DNA from: CAMDPA01 sp963825625
GTDB taxonomy: Bacteria > Pseudomonadota > Alphaproteobacteria > Rhizobiales > Hyphomicrobiaceae
DNA: 64,000 bases
NCBI GenBank assembly: GCA_963825625.1
Contig: CAWGUF010000003.1
Location: 124,001-188,000 of the forward strand
Direction of reading: 5' to 3'
The translations under genes and the position numbers were made by a program. The notes beneath the pieces are model-generated. The model was not told the origin of the DNA. It saw only the letters and a list, made by a program, of their open reading frames with translations, and did not search any database. Shown piece by piece: positions 16,554-25,818 of the stretch (the first letter of the stretch is position 1; each line of letters starts with the position of its first letter).

Positions 16554-18239
16554 ATGAACCGCCCCGCTGACATCATCCTGAAGAACGCCAAGATCATCAC
16601 TGTCGATGCCGCGTTTCGAATCGCCGACGCCATCGCAATTGCGGGAGACCGCATCCTCGCCGTCGGCACACACGCCGAAGTCGAAACGCACGCGGCACCT
16701 TGGACGCGCACTTTCGACTTGGGCGGCCGCACAGTGATGCCGGGCCTGATCGACGGCCATGCACACATGGATCGCGAGGGGCTTCGCGCGATTTTCCCGT
16801 CGCTGGGCACGGTACGCTCGATCAAGGACATCCAGGATCGCATTGCCGACCTCGTGCGCGGCAAGCGGCCGGGAGACTGGGTCGTCACGATGCCGATCGG
16901 TGACCCGCCCTATTATTACGACATGCCGGAGCTGCTTATGGAGCAGCGCTGGCCGACACGCCAGGAGCTCGACGCAGCCGCCCCGGACAATCCGGTGTTC
17001 ATCCGGTCGATCTGGGGCTTCTGGCGCCACACGACTCCGCTGGTCGCCTGCGCCAATACGATGGCGCTCGAGCGTGCAGGCATCTCACGCGACACGATCT
17101 CGCCGACCAATGCCCTGGAAATCGGTCGCGACGAGACAGGCGATCCCAATGGCATATTCTACGAGCACGAGCTGATGCCGCTCGCCGAGCTGCGGTATTT
17201 TCGCAAGGCGCCAGGTTTCTCCCGCGCGGACCGCGCAAGCACGCTGCCCGCCGCCGCTGCAGCCTATCACGCTGTCGGCACCACCAGCATCTATGAGGAG
17301 CACGGCGCAGCAACCGAGCTGGTCCGCGCCTACAAGGATGTGCACGGCGCAGGCAAATTGACGATGCGCACGACGCTTGCTCTCAGCCCCAACTGGAAGA
17401 CGGCAGCCGACGCACCGATAGGTCCGTTCATCGAAGCCTGGGCCGGCTGGCTGGGAGAGCCGGCGCTCGGCGACGACATGTTCAAGTTATCGGGCGTTTT
17501 CGTGGATCTCGGCCCGCAGGAAGCCAACGTTTTGCGCGGCGAGGCCTCGCCATACACGGGTTGGGCCGGCTTCAATTACGACACAGGCCGCACACGCTCA
17601 GAGGTCAAAGAGGTGTTGCTTGCGTGCGCGCGCAACGACATCCGCGCCGTCGCCATCTGGCCTAACATGCTCGACCTGTTCGAGGAGGTGCACCGCGAGA
17701 TCCCGCTCAATGGCCGACGCTGGGTGCTGGGTCACATCGGCGTAGCCTCGCCGCGCGACATCGACCGCGCAGCGAGCATGGGCCTCGTCGTCTCCACGCA
17801 TACAAACCGCTACATCTACAAGGACGGACATTCCGTGCAGCAGTCCCTGCCGCCGGAGCGACACGGCGAAGTCGCTCCGATCAAGGATCTTCTCGATGCC
17901 GGCGTGAAAGTCTCGCTGGCCACCGACAATGTTCCCGTCTCGCTGTTCTGGCCGATCTGGCAAACCGTCTCGCGCATGAACAGGTTCACCAATGCACCGG
18001 TCGTGCCGGAACAGGCGATCTCGCGCGAGCAGGCACTCAGGTGCGCTACCGAGCATGGCGCCTACCTGACGTTCGATGAGACCAAGAAGGGTACACTCGA
18101 GACTGGCAAGCTTGCGGATCTCACCGTGCTGACTGACGATCCGCTCACTGTTGAAGAGACGAAGCTCCGCGATATCAAGGCGAAGATGACCATGGTCGGA
18201 GGCAGCATCGTACATGAGGAACCGGGCTGGCATGCCTGA
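16554..18239 (+). CDS. YtcJ-like amidohydrolase family 3 protein
   Basis: 561 residues, amidohydrolase_3 family (YtcJ, N-substituted formamide deformylase). N-terminal DIILKNAKIITVDAAFRIAD, metal motif MPGLIDGHAHMD, a later HIGVAS histidine, and the catalytic aspartate in SLATDNVPVSLF, followed by KKGTLETGKLADLTVLTDDP. It hydrolyses amide or cyclic amide bonds; substrate unknown. It probably acts with the preceding ATZ-type enzyme on a nitrogenous compound. The ribosome site for ATG 16554 is not obvious (GGGGAGACAAGG lies about 25 bases off), so the start is moderately certain. Confidence 0.88.
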   Translation: MNRPADIILKNAKIITVDAAFRIADAIAIAGDRILAVGTHAEVETHAAPWTRTFDLGGRTVMPGLIDGHAHMDREGLRAIFPSLGTVRSIKDIQDRIADLVRGKRPGDWVVTMPIGDPPYYYDMPELLMEQRWPTRQELDAAAPDNPVFIRSIWGFWRHTTPLVACANTMALERAGISRDTISPTNALEIGRDETGDPNGIFYEHELMPLAELRYFRKAPGFSRADRASTLPAAAAAYHAVGTTSIYEEHGAATELVRAYKDVHGAGKLTMRTTLALSPNWKTAADAPIGPFIEAWAGWLGEPALGDDMFKLSGVFVDLGPQEANVLRGEASPYTGWAGFNYDTGRTRSEVKEVLLACARNDIRAVAIWPNMLDLFEEVHREIPLNGRRWVLGHIGVASPRDIDRAASMGLVVSTHTNRYIYKDGHSVQQSLPPERHGEVAPIKDLLDAGVKVSLATDNVPVSLFWPIWQTVSRMNRFTNAPVVPEQAISREQALRCATEHGAYLTFDETKKGTLETGKLADLTVLTDDPLTVEETKLRDIKAKMTMVGGSIVHEEPGWHA

Positions 18240-18332
18240 GCCCACGCAGATGATCCGTCTCATCTTGCTGGCACGGTGGCGTGACATAGCTGCAATGGTC
18301 GCGCGGCTCCGGTAAAGGGGCTCCGCCGCTGC

Positions 18333-19517
18333 TCAGCGCGACAGTCCTGCCTCCCGTTCGAACGCGGCCAGCATCGGACCAATATCGAATTGTTCCCCGC
18401 GCCATGCCTTCGCCCTGATCGCCCCCAACCGGTTCGAATACTCCGACGCTTGCTCGTGCCAGTAGAACACCAGCATCTGGGCCACCGGCTTCTTGAATGC
18501 CGGCAGAGTATTGAAGTCCGCACCTGGTGGCCCGGAGCGGCCCGGCAACCATCGCGATTGCCCGAGCGAACCACGAAACGTGTAGAACGCATCCGCCGGC
18601 GGCAGCGTGATGAGCCGTAACTCGCCGAGTATACGGGCCGGCTCTGTATGATCGCGACCGGACATCAGGGGAGGATCTGTACCATCGATTAGGTAGCGCG
18701 CTGTTTGCTCCGTGAGAAAAGAAACGGCCCGCCAGCGCCTGGCGCCGCCCAAGTGAGGATAGGCCTCGTTCGACCGCAGCGCGATATCGACCCGCACTCT
18801 GCCATCGGCTGGCAATGTCAGACGCCCAGGCCCGGATGGCCCGATCACACGCCAGGTCCGCATATAGTTGTGATGCTGGAAAATGACGGCAATCGGCATT
18901 GGATCGCCGTGCGTTTCATCCATCGCCAGCGTCACATTGATATAATGATCGAGCTGATGCCAGTCGTCGGAGGCTGCAACGATACCGAGCGCAGCCTCTT
19001 TCCAGGCGGCAAGGCCTTTGATCAGGCCTGATGTGCGAAATGCCAAAGTGTATGTGAGAAACACCATCCTCCTGGCACCACTGGCAAAAGCAGCGACGTC
19101 ACGCTCGACTTTGCCGTAGACCACCGGAGCGGCTGTACGACCAACCGGCCTGCCCTTGTGAACCAGCGGCATTGCAGGATCGCTACGCCAACGATTCAAG
19201 ATGTCGCGGGTGGGAGCCGCCGCAACCAGCCGCCCGCTGCCATCGAACAGGTCGCTGCCGGCAACATAGTCCTCATAAAAATCGATCGGCAGCTCTGCCT
19301 TTTCCCCGAGATGATAAATCGGCCTGTGCCGCTCCAAAAGACGCCGATCGGAGGCGGCCGGCGGCGCCTCGGCTGGTGGATTGAGCCGGTACCATTCGTC
19401 GAACTTTCTGCGAAACGGGCTATCGTCATCCGGACGAACGGCCGCTGTTACTGCCGCAACAAAAAGCACCAGCAGCGCAATTCCAATCGCACCAATTATC
19501 CTGCGGGAACCAGCCAT
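18333..19517 (-). CDS. uncharacterised exported or membrane-anchored protein
   Basis: 394 residues of unknown family. One N-terminal hydrophobic segment (IIGAIGIALLVLFVAAVTAA, residues about 7-26) that is either an anchor or an uncleaved signal. The body has HRPIYHLGEKAELPIDFYED, which recalls the Vps62-like pattern of a His-rich beta domain, then AVIFQHHNYMRTW and YHLGGARR-like loops (here YPHLGGARRW). The C-terminal region has VFYWHEQASEYSNRLGAIR. The repeated His and aromatic residues could bind a ligand or metal, which is only inference. Followed on the same strand by no close gene; DUF488 lies 23 bp upstream. Confidence 0.6.
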   Translation of the reverse strand: MAGSRRIIGAIGIALLVLFVAAVTAAVRPDDDSPFRRKFDEWYRLNPPAEAPPAASDRRLLERHRPIYHLGEKAELPIDFYEDYVAGSDLFDGSGRLVAAAPTRDILNRWRSDPAMPLVHKGRPVGRTAAPVVYGKVERDVAAFASGARRMVFLTYTLAFRTSGLIKGLAAWKEAALGIVAASDDWHQLDHYINVTLAMDETHGDPMPIAVIFQHHNYMRTWRVIGPSGPGRLTLPADGRVRVDIALRSNEAYPHLGGARRWRAVSFLTEQTARYLIDGTDPPLMSGRDHTEPARILGELRLITLPPADAFYTFRGSLGQSRWLPGRSGPPGADFNTLPAFKKPVAQMLVFYWHEQASEYSNRLGAIRAKAWRGEQFDIGPMLAAFEREAGLSR

Positions 19518-19540
19518 CGCTGCCTATCTCAGAAATGCCC

Positions 19541-19903
19541 TCAGTCGCGGGCAAGACGACTCTCCAGCACATCCTTGAGCACAATTGCATTATTGCGTTG
19601 TTCGTCGCGCGCTGCAAACAACAGTGTCAGCGTGCCTGATTCAGCGATCTCCTGCAGCCGTTCGAGCAACTCCGCCACCCGCGGATCTGAAAGTTCCTCC
19701 ACATAGCGTCGAGCGAACTCGTCCCAGCGCGTCACGTCATGTGCAAACCACGCCCTGAGGTCGCGACTGGGGGCGAGATCCTTCAACCAGGCGTCCAACC
19801 GCGCATCCACCTTCTTCAGTCCGCGCGGCCACAACCGGTCTACAAGCACGCGATGCCCGTCGGAACGCTCGAATGGCGCATAAATGCGCTTGACCTGGAT
19901 CAT
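19541..19903 (-). CDS. DUF488 family protein
   Basis: 120 residues, DUF488 (YeaO-like). Family motifs: MIQVKRIYAPFERSDGHRVL, VDRLWPRGLKK, the segment WLKDLAPSRDLRAWFAHD and the C-terminal LTLLFAARDEQRNNAIVLKD. DUF488 proteins are small cytoplasmic proteins of unresolved biochemistry. ATG 19903 is chosen because the family begins with this strand; the frame extends to 19987, which would overlap the CoA ligase. Probably cotranscribed with the ligase upstream (67 bp gap) and the unknown protein downstream. Confidence 0.9.
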   Translation of the reverse strand: MIQVKRIYAPFERSDGHRVLVDRLWPRGLKKVDARLDAWLKDLAPSRDLRAWFAHDVTRWDEFARRYVEELSDPRVAELLERLQEIAESGTLTLLFAARDEQRNNAIVLKDVLESRLARD

Positions 19904-19970
19904 GACGGGGTCTCCGTCCAACCAACATGGCCCGTTACGATACCACGTTGGCGAGGCTACACCCCCGACC

Positions 19971-21506
19971 TCAGGTTGCAGATGCATAAAACTGACGTTT
20001 CAGTTCCGGCTTCATGACCTTGCCGGTGCCGTTGCGCGGCAGATCGGCCACGAAGTGGATGTGCTTGGGTTTCTTGTAGCTTGCGATGCGTTGGCGGCAA
20101 TGCTCGACCAGCTCTTCGACGCTGACGACCGTGCCCTTCCTCAGCACCACGCAGGCAACGACGGCTTCTCCGAATTCCGGATCCGGCACGCCGATCACCG
20201 CAGCCTCATCGACGGCCGCATGCTCCGCGAGCGCGGCCTCCACCTCTTTCGAGTAGACGTTGAGGCCGCCCGTCACGATCATGTCCTTGGCCCGATCGGC
20301 AAAGTAGAGAAAACCGTCGTCGTCGAAGTAGCCGATATCTCCGGTCCGGAACCATTCGCCGACGAAAGCGGCCCTGGTCGCCTCCTCGTTTCGAAAATAG
20401 GCCCGCATCACCGTGCCGTGACCGGGCAATCCGCAACGCACAACGATTTCACCAACCTCGCCGGTCGGCACGTCGCGGCCCTCGTCGTCGATCAGCCGCA
20501 CGTCGACGCCGGCAACCGGGCGGCCAAGGGCATCAGGCTTCTCCAGCTGCTCCTCCGGCCGGAGACCGGCCACCATCCCCGACTCGGTCTGCGACAGAAA
20601 GCTGTAGAGCCCGACATGCGGCAGCGCGGTGCGCAGCCTCTCCTTCAGCTGCACGGGAAACGCCTCGCCGGTGGCGACCACCAGGCGCACGGAGTGGGCT
20701 GCAGACGGCCGCTTCTCCAGCTCTGGCATCAGCATACGAACCACGGTCGGCACGCTGCCGATCACCGTCACCTTTTCGCGTTCGATGATGGATACGGCAG
20801 CGGCGGCATCGAAGCGCGGCTGTATGACCAGACGGCATCCCAGATAGAACATGTTTGCGAGGCGGCCCAGGCCTGTCCGGTGTGCCATCGGGGTCGTCGC
20901 AAAGACAACGTCGTTCTGCGTAAGGCCCCATTCCAGTGCATTTATGAAACCGTGCCCCACGATGATGTTGGCGTGTGTGCTCACCGCCCCTTTCGGCCGT
21001 CCTGTGGTGCCAGACGTATAGCCGACGACGCAATCGTCCTCGGTGGCCAGCAGCGGCGGCGGCGGACTTGGCGCGCCCTGGTCCAGGAAGGCCGTGAACG
21101 ACATTTCGTCAGCCACCGGAGCGCCGACGACGAGGCGCAGCACATGCGCAGCATCGGCCACTGCCGCCGCAGCCTGCGGCCGCTGCTCCTCACCATAGAC
21201 GAATGCCGCCGGCTCGCTGTCCGCAACGATGTAGGCGAGCTCAGCCGCGGTCAGCCGCGTCGTCAGCGGTACGATGAGCGCACCCATCTTCAGGACGCCC
21301 GCCATCGCCTCGACCAGCTCGATGCCGTTGGGTAGCGAGATCACAACACGGTCACCCGGCTTGACACCGCGGGCAAGCAGCGCATTGGCGAAACGGTTGG
21401 CCCGCTCATCGAGCATCGCGAAGGTCAGTCTGCGATCCTGGCAGACGACGGCGATCTCGTCGGCGTAGCGGCGGGCATTAAGGGCAAGAACGTTACCGAG
21501 CTTCAT
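19971..21506 (-). CDS. AMP-forming acyl-CoA synthetase (class I adenylate-forming)
   Basis: 511 residues, activates a carboxylic acid to its CoA thioester with ATP. Signature P-loop GYTSGTTGRPKGAV, the A4-A5 region SFLSQTESG, the A7 motif WFRTGDIGYFDDDGFLYF, the hinge DRAKDMIVTGGLNVYSKEVE, and the A10 lysine in LPRNGTGKVMKPEL. The length is short for fatty-acid ligases and typical of cyclohexanecarboxylate, cholate or benzoate-type ligases. Third gene of a minus-strand unit with the thiolase-like/DUF35 pair (12 bp from the DUF35 stop), so it likely activates the substrate of that pathway. Confidence 0.92.
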   Translation of the reverse strand: MKLGNVLALNARRYADEIAVVCQDRRLTFAMLDERANRFANALLARGVKPGDRVVISLPNGIELVEAMAGVLKMGALIVPLTTRLTAAELAYIVADSEPAAFVYGEEQRPQAAAAVADAAHVLRLVVGAPVADEMSFTAFLDQGAPSPPPPLLATEDDCVVGYTSGTTGRPKGAVSTHANIIVGHGFINALEWGLTQNDVVFATTPMAHRTGLGRLANMFYLGCRLVIQPRFDAAAAVSIIEREKVTVIGSVPTVVRMLMPELEKRPSAAHSVRLVVATGEAFPVQLKERLRTALPHVGLYSFLSQTESGMVAGLRPEEQLEKPDALGRPVAGVDVRLIDDEGRDVPTGEVGEIVVRCGLPGHGTVMRAYFRNEEATRAAFVGEWFRTGDIGYFDDDGFLYFADRAKDMIVTGGLNVYSKEVEAALAEHAAVDEAAVIGVPDPEFGEAVVACVVLRKGTVVSVEELVEHCRQRIASYKKPKHIHFVADLPRNGTGKVMKPELKRQFYASAT

Positions 21507-21518
21507 GGCGGCGCGCCC

Positions 21519-21938
21519 TCAACCGTTGTCCGGCTCGAAAGCGAAATAATCGATATCGTCCGAAATCCTCTCGAACATGACCTTTACCCGCATGCCAATC
21601 CTCATCTCAGATGGTTTGACGTTGTGCACGTTGGCAATGATGCGCACCTTCTCGTCGAGCTCGACGAGACCGATGATGTATGGAACCTGATCCTCGAACC
21701 CCGCGGCCGGCACGTACGTGATCGTAAACGAATAGATGAAGCCGCGGCCCGAAGTCTCCTGCCATTCCAGGTTCCGCTTGCCGGTCGCGCTGGAGATCGG
21801 CTTGGGCCAGAACTGATATCGACGCGCCTCCGGATCGTATTGCAGCGCGAGCTTGCCACGCCTGGCCGCCTCCCAGAAATAAGACGTTGTCTGAGTTGGC
21901 TTCGGGATCGGACGCGAACGCGCAGTCCTCGTACTCAT
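21519..21938 (-). CDS. DUF35 OB-fold protein lacking the zinc-ribbon cysteines (pair A)
   Basis: 139 residues, Zn-ribbon/OB-fold DUF35 family, the usual partner of SCP2-type thiolase-like proteins. The OB-fold C-terminus is intact (GRGFIYSFTITYVPA, PYIIGLVELDEKVRIIANV and RIGMRVKVMFE). The rubredoxin-like N-terminal knuckles, normally CxxC...CxxC, are replaced: LQYDPEARRYQFWPKP contains no cysteine. In ChsH2 and acetoacetyl-CoA thiolase/HMG-CoA synthase complexes the DUF35 subunit bridges or completes the partner's active site. It lies 35 bp downstream of the thiolase-like gene. Confidence 0.9.
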   Translation of the reverse strand: MSTRTARSRPIPKPTQTTSYFWEAARRGKLALQYDPEARRYQFWPKPISSATGKRNLEWQETSGRGFIYSFTITYVPAAGFEDQVPYIIGLVELDEKVRIIANVHNVKPSEMRIGMRVKVMFERISDDIDYFAFEPDNG

Positions 21939-21973
21939 TGGCTTCCTCCTGTCGTCGATTGTCGCATGCAGCG

Positions 21974-23155
21974 TTATTTATCGAGAATCAACACGTTGCT
22001 TGTGCCCCAGTTGCGGCCGTAGGGAATGACGCCGATCCCGGTCACCATGGCGTTCCTGGGCTCCGGTACTTGCCGCCCCTTTGCTTCGCCCATCAGTTGG
22101 CGCACCGCTTCGACCAGATTGAGGCCGCCACTCGCGAGGCCGGGTTGACCGCAACCGATCTGTCCACCCCCGGTGTTGATCGGCAGCACACCTGTTGGAG
22201 ATATGTCCGTATCACGAAGAAACTGCGAGCCCTCACCCCGCTTGCAGAAGCCTATCTGCTCCAGCTTCAGCATCACCGCGATCAGGAAATCGTCATACGG
22301 ATGGAACATCGAGATGTCAGAGGGCTTCAGGCCGGCCTTCGCCAGCGCCTCCGGTCCCGCCTTCGAAAAGCCCGAGAGCGTGATATCGGGCGTCTGGTTG
22401 GCAACCTCGAAGTTGTTCATTTCCGAATAGGCAATCGGATAGACGAGCTTGTCGAAGCCAAGCTTTTTCGCCCGCTCCGTTTTCATCATGACGAGGCCGT
22501 TGGCACCGTCGCAGAACATCACCGAATCGAACAGTCGCAGCGGCGAGGACACCACCCTGGAGTTCAGGTAGTCATCGATCGTGATCGGCTTGCGGAATTT
22601 CTCATAGGCAAGGTCGTTGACCACCGCACCGTTTCGCTGTGCCACCGCGAGCGCGCCCAAGCCGCGAAAATCCAAGTCGTGCTCGGCCGCATACCGCTGA
22701 TAGAGCAAGCCGAATGCACCCGGCGGCCCCTGGATGCCGGTCGGATCCCAGAACTCGTTGCGGTACCCGTCATAGACCGCGGACCATTTGGTCGAAGGCG
22801 CATCGGCCCCGATCAGCATCACCGTCTCGCACAGGTCGCACTGCAGCGCCATCGCGGCGCGCGCAACATTGCCGGCAGCAGAAGCCCCACCGAGGTCTGT
22901 GGTCTGCAGCCAGCGGGTCTGAAGTCCGAGGTAGTCGGTGCAATAATTCGACCAGAACGGCGTCGCACTCTCGCTCATGGGTCCGCAGAAGGCCGCACCG
23001 TCGATGTCTGCCGGCTTCAATCCGGTTTTTGCGAACAATTCCCCCGCAACCTCCGCGGCAAGCTCATAGGCCGTCTTGCCGGTCGCCCGGTCGATCTTGG
23101 TCTCGCCATAAGCGACAATACAGACATCCTTCTTTTCGAGGAAGTTCCTGGCCAT
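21974..23155 (-). CDS. SCP2-type thiolase-like protein, probable retro-aldolase (pair A)
   Basis: 393 residues, thiolase superfamily, SCP2/lipid-transfer thiolase-like branch. N-terminus VCIVAYGETKIDRATGKTAY; the nucleophile position reads DLGGASAAGN, with alanine and no cysteine; the later segment FHPYDDFLIAVMLKLEQIG has the family YDDF; the final motif is TGGGQIGCGQPGLASGG, where the usual GHP is GQP. Missing the thiolase Cys and His, it is unlikely to be a Claisen thiolase. Together with the adjacent DUF35 gene it resembles the Ltp2-ChsH2 retro-aldolase of steroid side-chain degradation. ATG 23155; divergent from the acyl-CoA dehydrogenase pair. Confidence 0.85.
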   Translation of the reverse strand: MARNFLEKKDVCIVAYGETKIDRATGKTAYELAAEVAGELFAKTGLKPADIDGAAFCGPMSESATPFWSNYCTDYLGLQTRWLQTTDLGGASAAGNVARAAMALQCDLCETVMLIGADAPSTKWSAVYDGYRNEFWDPTGIQGPPGAFGLLYQRYAAEHDLDFRGLGALAVAQRNGAVVNDLAYEKFRKPITIDDYLNSRVVSSPLRLFDSVMFCDGANGLVMMKTERAKKLGFDKLVYPIAYSEMNNFEVANQTPDITLSGFSKAGPEALAKAGLKPSDISMFHPYDDFLIAVMLKLEQIGFCKRGEGSQFLRDTDISPTGVLPINTGGGQIGCGQPGLASGGLNLVEAVRQLMGEAKGRQVPEPRNAMVTGIGVIPYGRNWGTSNVLILDK

Positions 23156-23428
23156 GATCGCAATCCTTTTGAGCAGCTCGCCACAGGACGGCCCAGGTTA
23201 CATCAAAACGGCGTTTCGTCGACTGGAACGGTGCGCGCTGCCGACCCGCCCCCAAAACGCCGCCGGCAAGGCGGCAACATGAGCCCCGGCTGTGCATCAT
23301 CCCGCAGACAGTCACTTGCTTCGCCCGCTGGCGGTCGGATACGATCATCGCCAGTCGGCACCCCGCCCCCTCTTTGAGTCCCGCGCGCCTGGGTGCCCGT
23401 GCCGCCAATCGCGTGGAGAAAAGCAGCG

Positions 23429-24619
23429 ATGGAGCTCGAATATCCCCAACACGTGCGAGACTTCGCCAACGAGGTCCGCGCGTTCGTCCGTGCCCAGCTG
23501 CCGGCAGATATCAAAGCCAAGGTGCTTGCCCACAAGCGTCTGGAGCCGCATGAGCAGCGGCTATGGCAGAGCAAGATATGCGAGCGCGGCTGGGCGTGCC
23601 CCGGCTGGCCCGCCAGATTCGGCGGCCCCGGTTGGGATCCACTGCAGCGCCATGTCTATGATTGCGTGACGTCAGAAGAAGGCGCGCCCCTCGCCCTGGC
23701 ATTTGGCGAAAGCATGCTCGCCCCCGTGCTATTCGCCGTCGGCACGCCGCAGCAGCAGACGCACTATCTGCCGAAGATCCGCACTCTGGAATACTGGTTC
23801 TGCCAGGGCTTCTCCGAACCCGGCTCCGGATCCGATCTTGCATCGCTCAAGACGCGTGCCACCAGGGATGGCGACAGCTGGGTCATCGAGGGCCAGAAGA
23901 TGTGGACCTCCTTCGCCCACCACGCCAACATGATCTTCCTGCTGGCCCGAACCGATCCGGCAGCAAAACTGCAGGAAGGCATCTCGATGTTCGTGTTCCC
24001 GATGACGCTGCCGGGCATCACGGTAAGGCCGATCATCACCATGGCAGGGGATCATCATACCAACGAGACATTCTTCGACGCCGTCCGCATCCCGGCCGAC
24101 AGCCTGATAGGCGAGGTCAACAAGGGCTGGACCTATGCGAAATTGCTGCTCGGCCACGAGCGCACCAGCATTGCGCGCATCGGACAGTCGCGCCGCGAGC
24201 TGCGCCGGTTGAAGGAGCTGGCGGCGGCCATGACGGACAATGGCCGGCCTCTGATCGAGAAGGACGCCGTCCGGGACGAGATCGCCAGAATAGAGATCGA
24301 TCTGCTGAGCCTGGAGATTACGGCGTTGCGCGTGATCAGCTCGACTGAAGGCCACGGTCCGGGAATCGAAGCCAACCTGCTCAAAATAAAGGGCTCGGAG
24401 CTGCAGCAGCGGCTGACCGAGGCGATGATGGACATTGCCGGCCCGTTCGCGGTCCCGTTCGATCCCGAATATGGTCTGCAGGAGACCAACGTGCCGCTGC
24501 CCGGCCCCGACGACGTCGCCTCGTTCGGTCCCAACTACCTCAACACACGCGTGGTGACGATCTACGGCGGATCGAACGAGATCCAGCGAGGCATCATCGC
24601 AAAATCGCTGGGGCTGTGA
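23429..24619 (+). CDS. acyl-CoA dehydrogenase alpha subunit (heteromeric pair 1)
   Basis: 396 residues, acyl-CoA dehydrogenase fold. Mid-domain CQGFSEPGSGSDLASLKTRA, EGQKMWTSFAH and the C-terminal VTIYGGSNEIQRGIIAKSLG. It lacks the RxQFGxxI dimer-FAD segment and the QLHGG FAD-pyrophosphate motif; both are in the next gene. This is the pattern of alpha/beta heteromeric dehydrogenases (FadE28-FadE29 / ChsE1-ChsE2) that act on bulky, often steroid-derived acyl-CoAs. In the usual base position (YEG) it has YGG. ATG 23429 follows GGAG; its stop overlaps the next start by 4 bp. Confidence 0.9.
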   Translation: MELEYPQHVRDFANEVRAFVRAQLPADIKAKVLAHKRLEPHEQRLWQSKICERGWACPGWPARFGGPGWDPLQRHVYDCVTSEEGAPLALAFGESMLAPVLFAVGTPQQQTHYLPKIRTLEYWFCQGFSEPGSGSDLASLKTRATRDGDSWVIEGQKMWTSFAHHANMIFLLARTDPAAKLQEGISMFVFPMTLPGITVRPIITMAGDHHTNETFFDAVRIPADSLIGEVNKGWTYAKLLLGHERTSIARIGQSRRELRRLKELAAAMTDNGRPLIEKDAVRDEIARIEIDLLSLEITALRVISSTEGHGPGIEANLLKIKGSELQQRLTEAMMDIAGPFAVPFDPEYGLQETNVPLPGPDDVASFGPNYLNTRVVTIYGGSNEIQRGIIAKSLGL

Positions 24620-25755
24620 CCGTCATGGAATTTTCACTCAACGACACCCAGCAGCTCCTGAAGTCGACGGCCGAACGCCTGGTTCGCGATCGCTACAGCT
24701 TCGAGAGGCGAAAGCAGATCATGGCTCAGCCGGGTGGCTGGGACCGAAAGGTCTGGCAGGACTTTGCAGAGCTCGGACTTCTGGGTGTCGAGATCGGCGA
24801 GGACCAAGGTGGGACGGATGGCGATTTCCGCGACCTGTCCGTTGTGCTGGAAGCCTTCGGCAGCGGCCTGGTCGTCGAGCCGTTGCTGTCGACCGTGGTG
24901 CTCGGCGCCGGCATCCTCAAGTCGGGCGGACGTGAAAACCAGAAGGCGGAATATCTTGCGAAAGTCGCCACTGGCGATCTGCGTGTGACGGCCGCCTACG
25001 AAGAGCGCGAGACAAGGTACCGACTGGAACGTATTGCCGCGAGCGCGCACCGGGCCGGCGACGGATACGTACTCAATGGCGTCAAGTCCGTCGTGCTCGA
25101 TGCACTCGACTCGGACCTCATGATCGTCGCGGCACGGACAAGCGGCGCCCCCGGCGACAATAGCGGCATCACGCTGTTCCTCGTTCCGGCTGCAACCGAG
25201 GGTCTCACAGTCCAGGGCTACCGGACAATGGACGATCGCGGCGCAGGGGAAGTCATTCTCGAAGGTGTAAAGGTACCAGCAGCCAACGTTCTGGGGAAGG
25301 AAAACGAAGGCTTTGCCTTGCTGCAGGAAGCCGTCGACCGGGGCGCCGCCGCGGTCTGTTGCGATGCACTGGGAGCAATGACGGCTGTCAACGCCTTGAC
25401 GCTCGACTACATCAAGACACGCCAACAGTTCGGCCGCCCCATCGGCAAGTTCCAAGTCCTTCAGCACCGCATGGCCGACATGATGATGGCCGAGCAGCAG
25501 GCCCGCTCGATGACGCTGCTTGCCGTCGATGCGGTCGTAGCCTGGGGCCCGGAGCGGCGAGCCAAGGCCGTATCGGCGGCCAAGGTTGCCATTTCCGATG
25601 CAGCCCGGACTGTCGGCAGAGGTGCCATCCAGCTCCACGGCGGCATGGGGATGACAATCGAATACGCTGCCGGCCACTATTTCCGTCGCCTTACGGCGCT
25701 GGAAAAGATGTTCGGGGATGCGAGTTTCCACCTGGAGCGGTACGCAGCGCCCTGA
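24616..25755 (+). CDS. acyl-CoA dehydrogenase beta subunit (heteromeric pair 1)
   Basis: 379 residues (GTG 24616; ATG 24625 is also possible). It carries the FAD-contacting motifs missing from its partner: KTRQQFGRPIGKFQVLQHRM and RGAIQLHGGMGMTIEYAAGH, but its middle domain is degenerate in the substrate segment (AAYEERETRYRLERIAA instead of the T-E-P-x-A-G-S motif). Translationally coupled GTGA overlap with the alpha gene. Together the two should make one alpha2beta2 enzyme that introduces the alpha,beta double bond in the CoA ester supplied by the nearby ligases. No electron-transfer flavoprotein genes are in the window. Confidence 0.9.
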   Translation: MTVMEFSLNDTQQLLKSTAERLVRDRYSFERRKQIMAQPGGWDRKVWQDFAELGLLGVEIGEDQGGTDGDFRDLSVVLEAFGSGLVVEPLLSTVVLGAGILKSGGRENQKAEYLAKVATGDLRVTAAYEERETRYRLERIAASAHRAGDGYVLNGVKSVVLDALDSDLMIVAARTSGAPGDNSGITLFLVPAATEGLTVQGYRTMDDRGAGEVILEGVKVPAANVLGKENEGFALLQEAVDRGAAAVCCDALGAMTAVNALTLDYIKTRQQFGRPIGKFQVLQHRMADMMMAEQQARSMTLLAVDAVVAWGPERRAKAVSAAKVAISDAARTVGRGAIQLHGGMGMTIEYAAGHYFRRLTALEKMFGDASFHLERYAAP

Positions 25756-25818
25756 TCGGTTCCGGCCAGTCAGCACAACGTCGCCGCCTCGCGCGGTGCG
25801 ATCGCAACGTCGGCAGCC

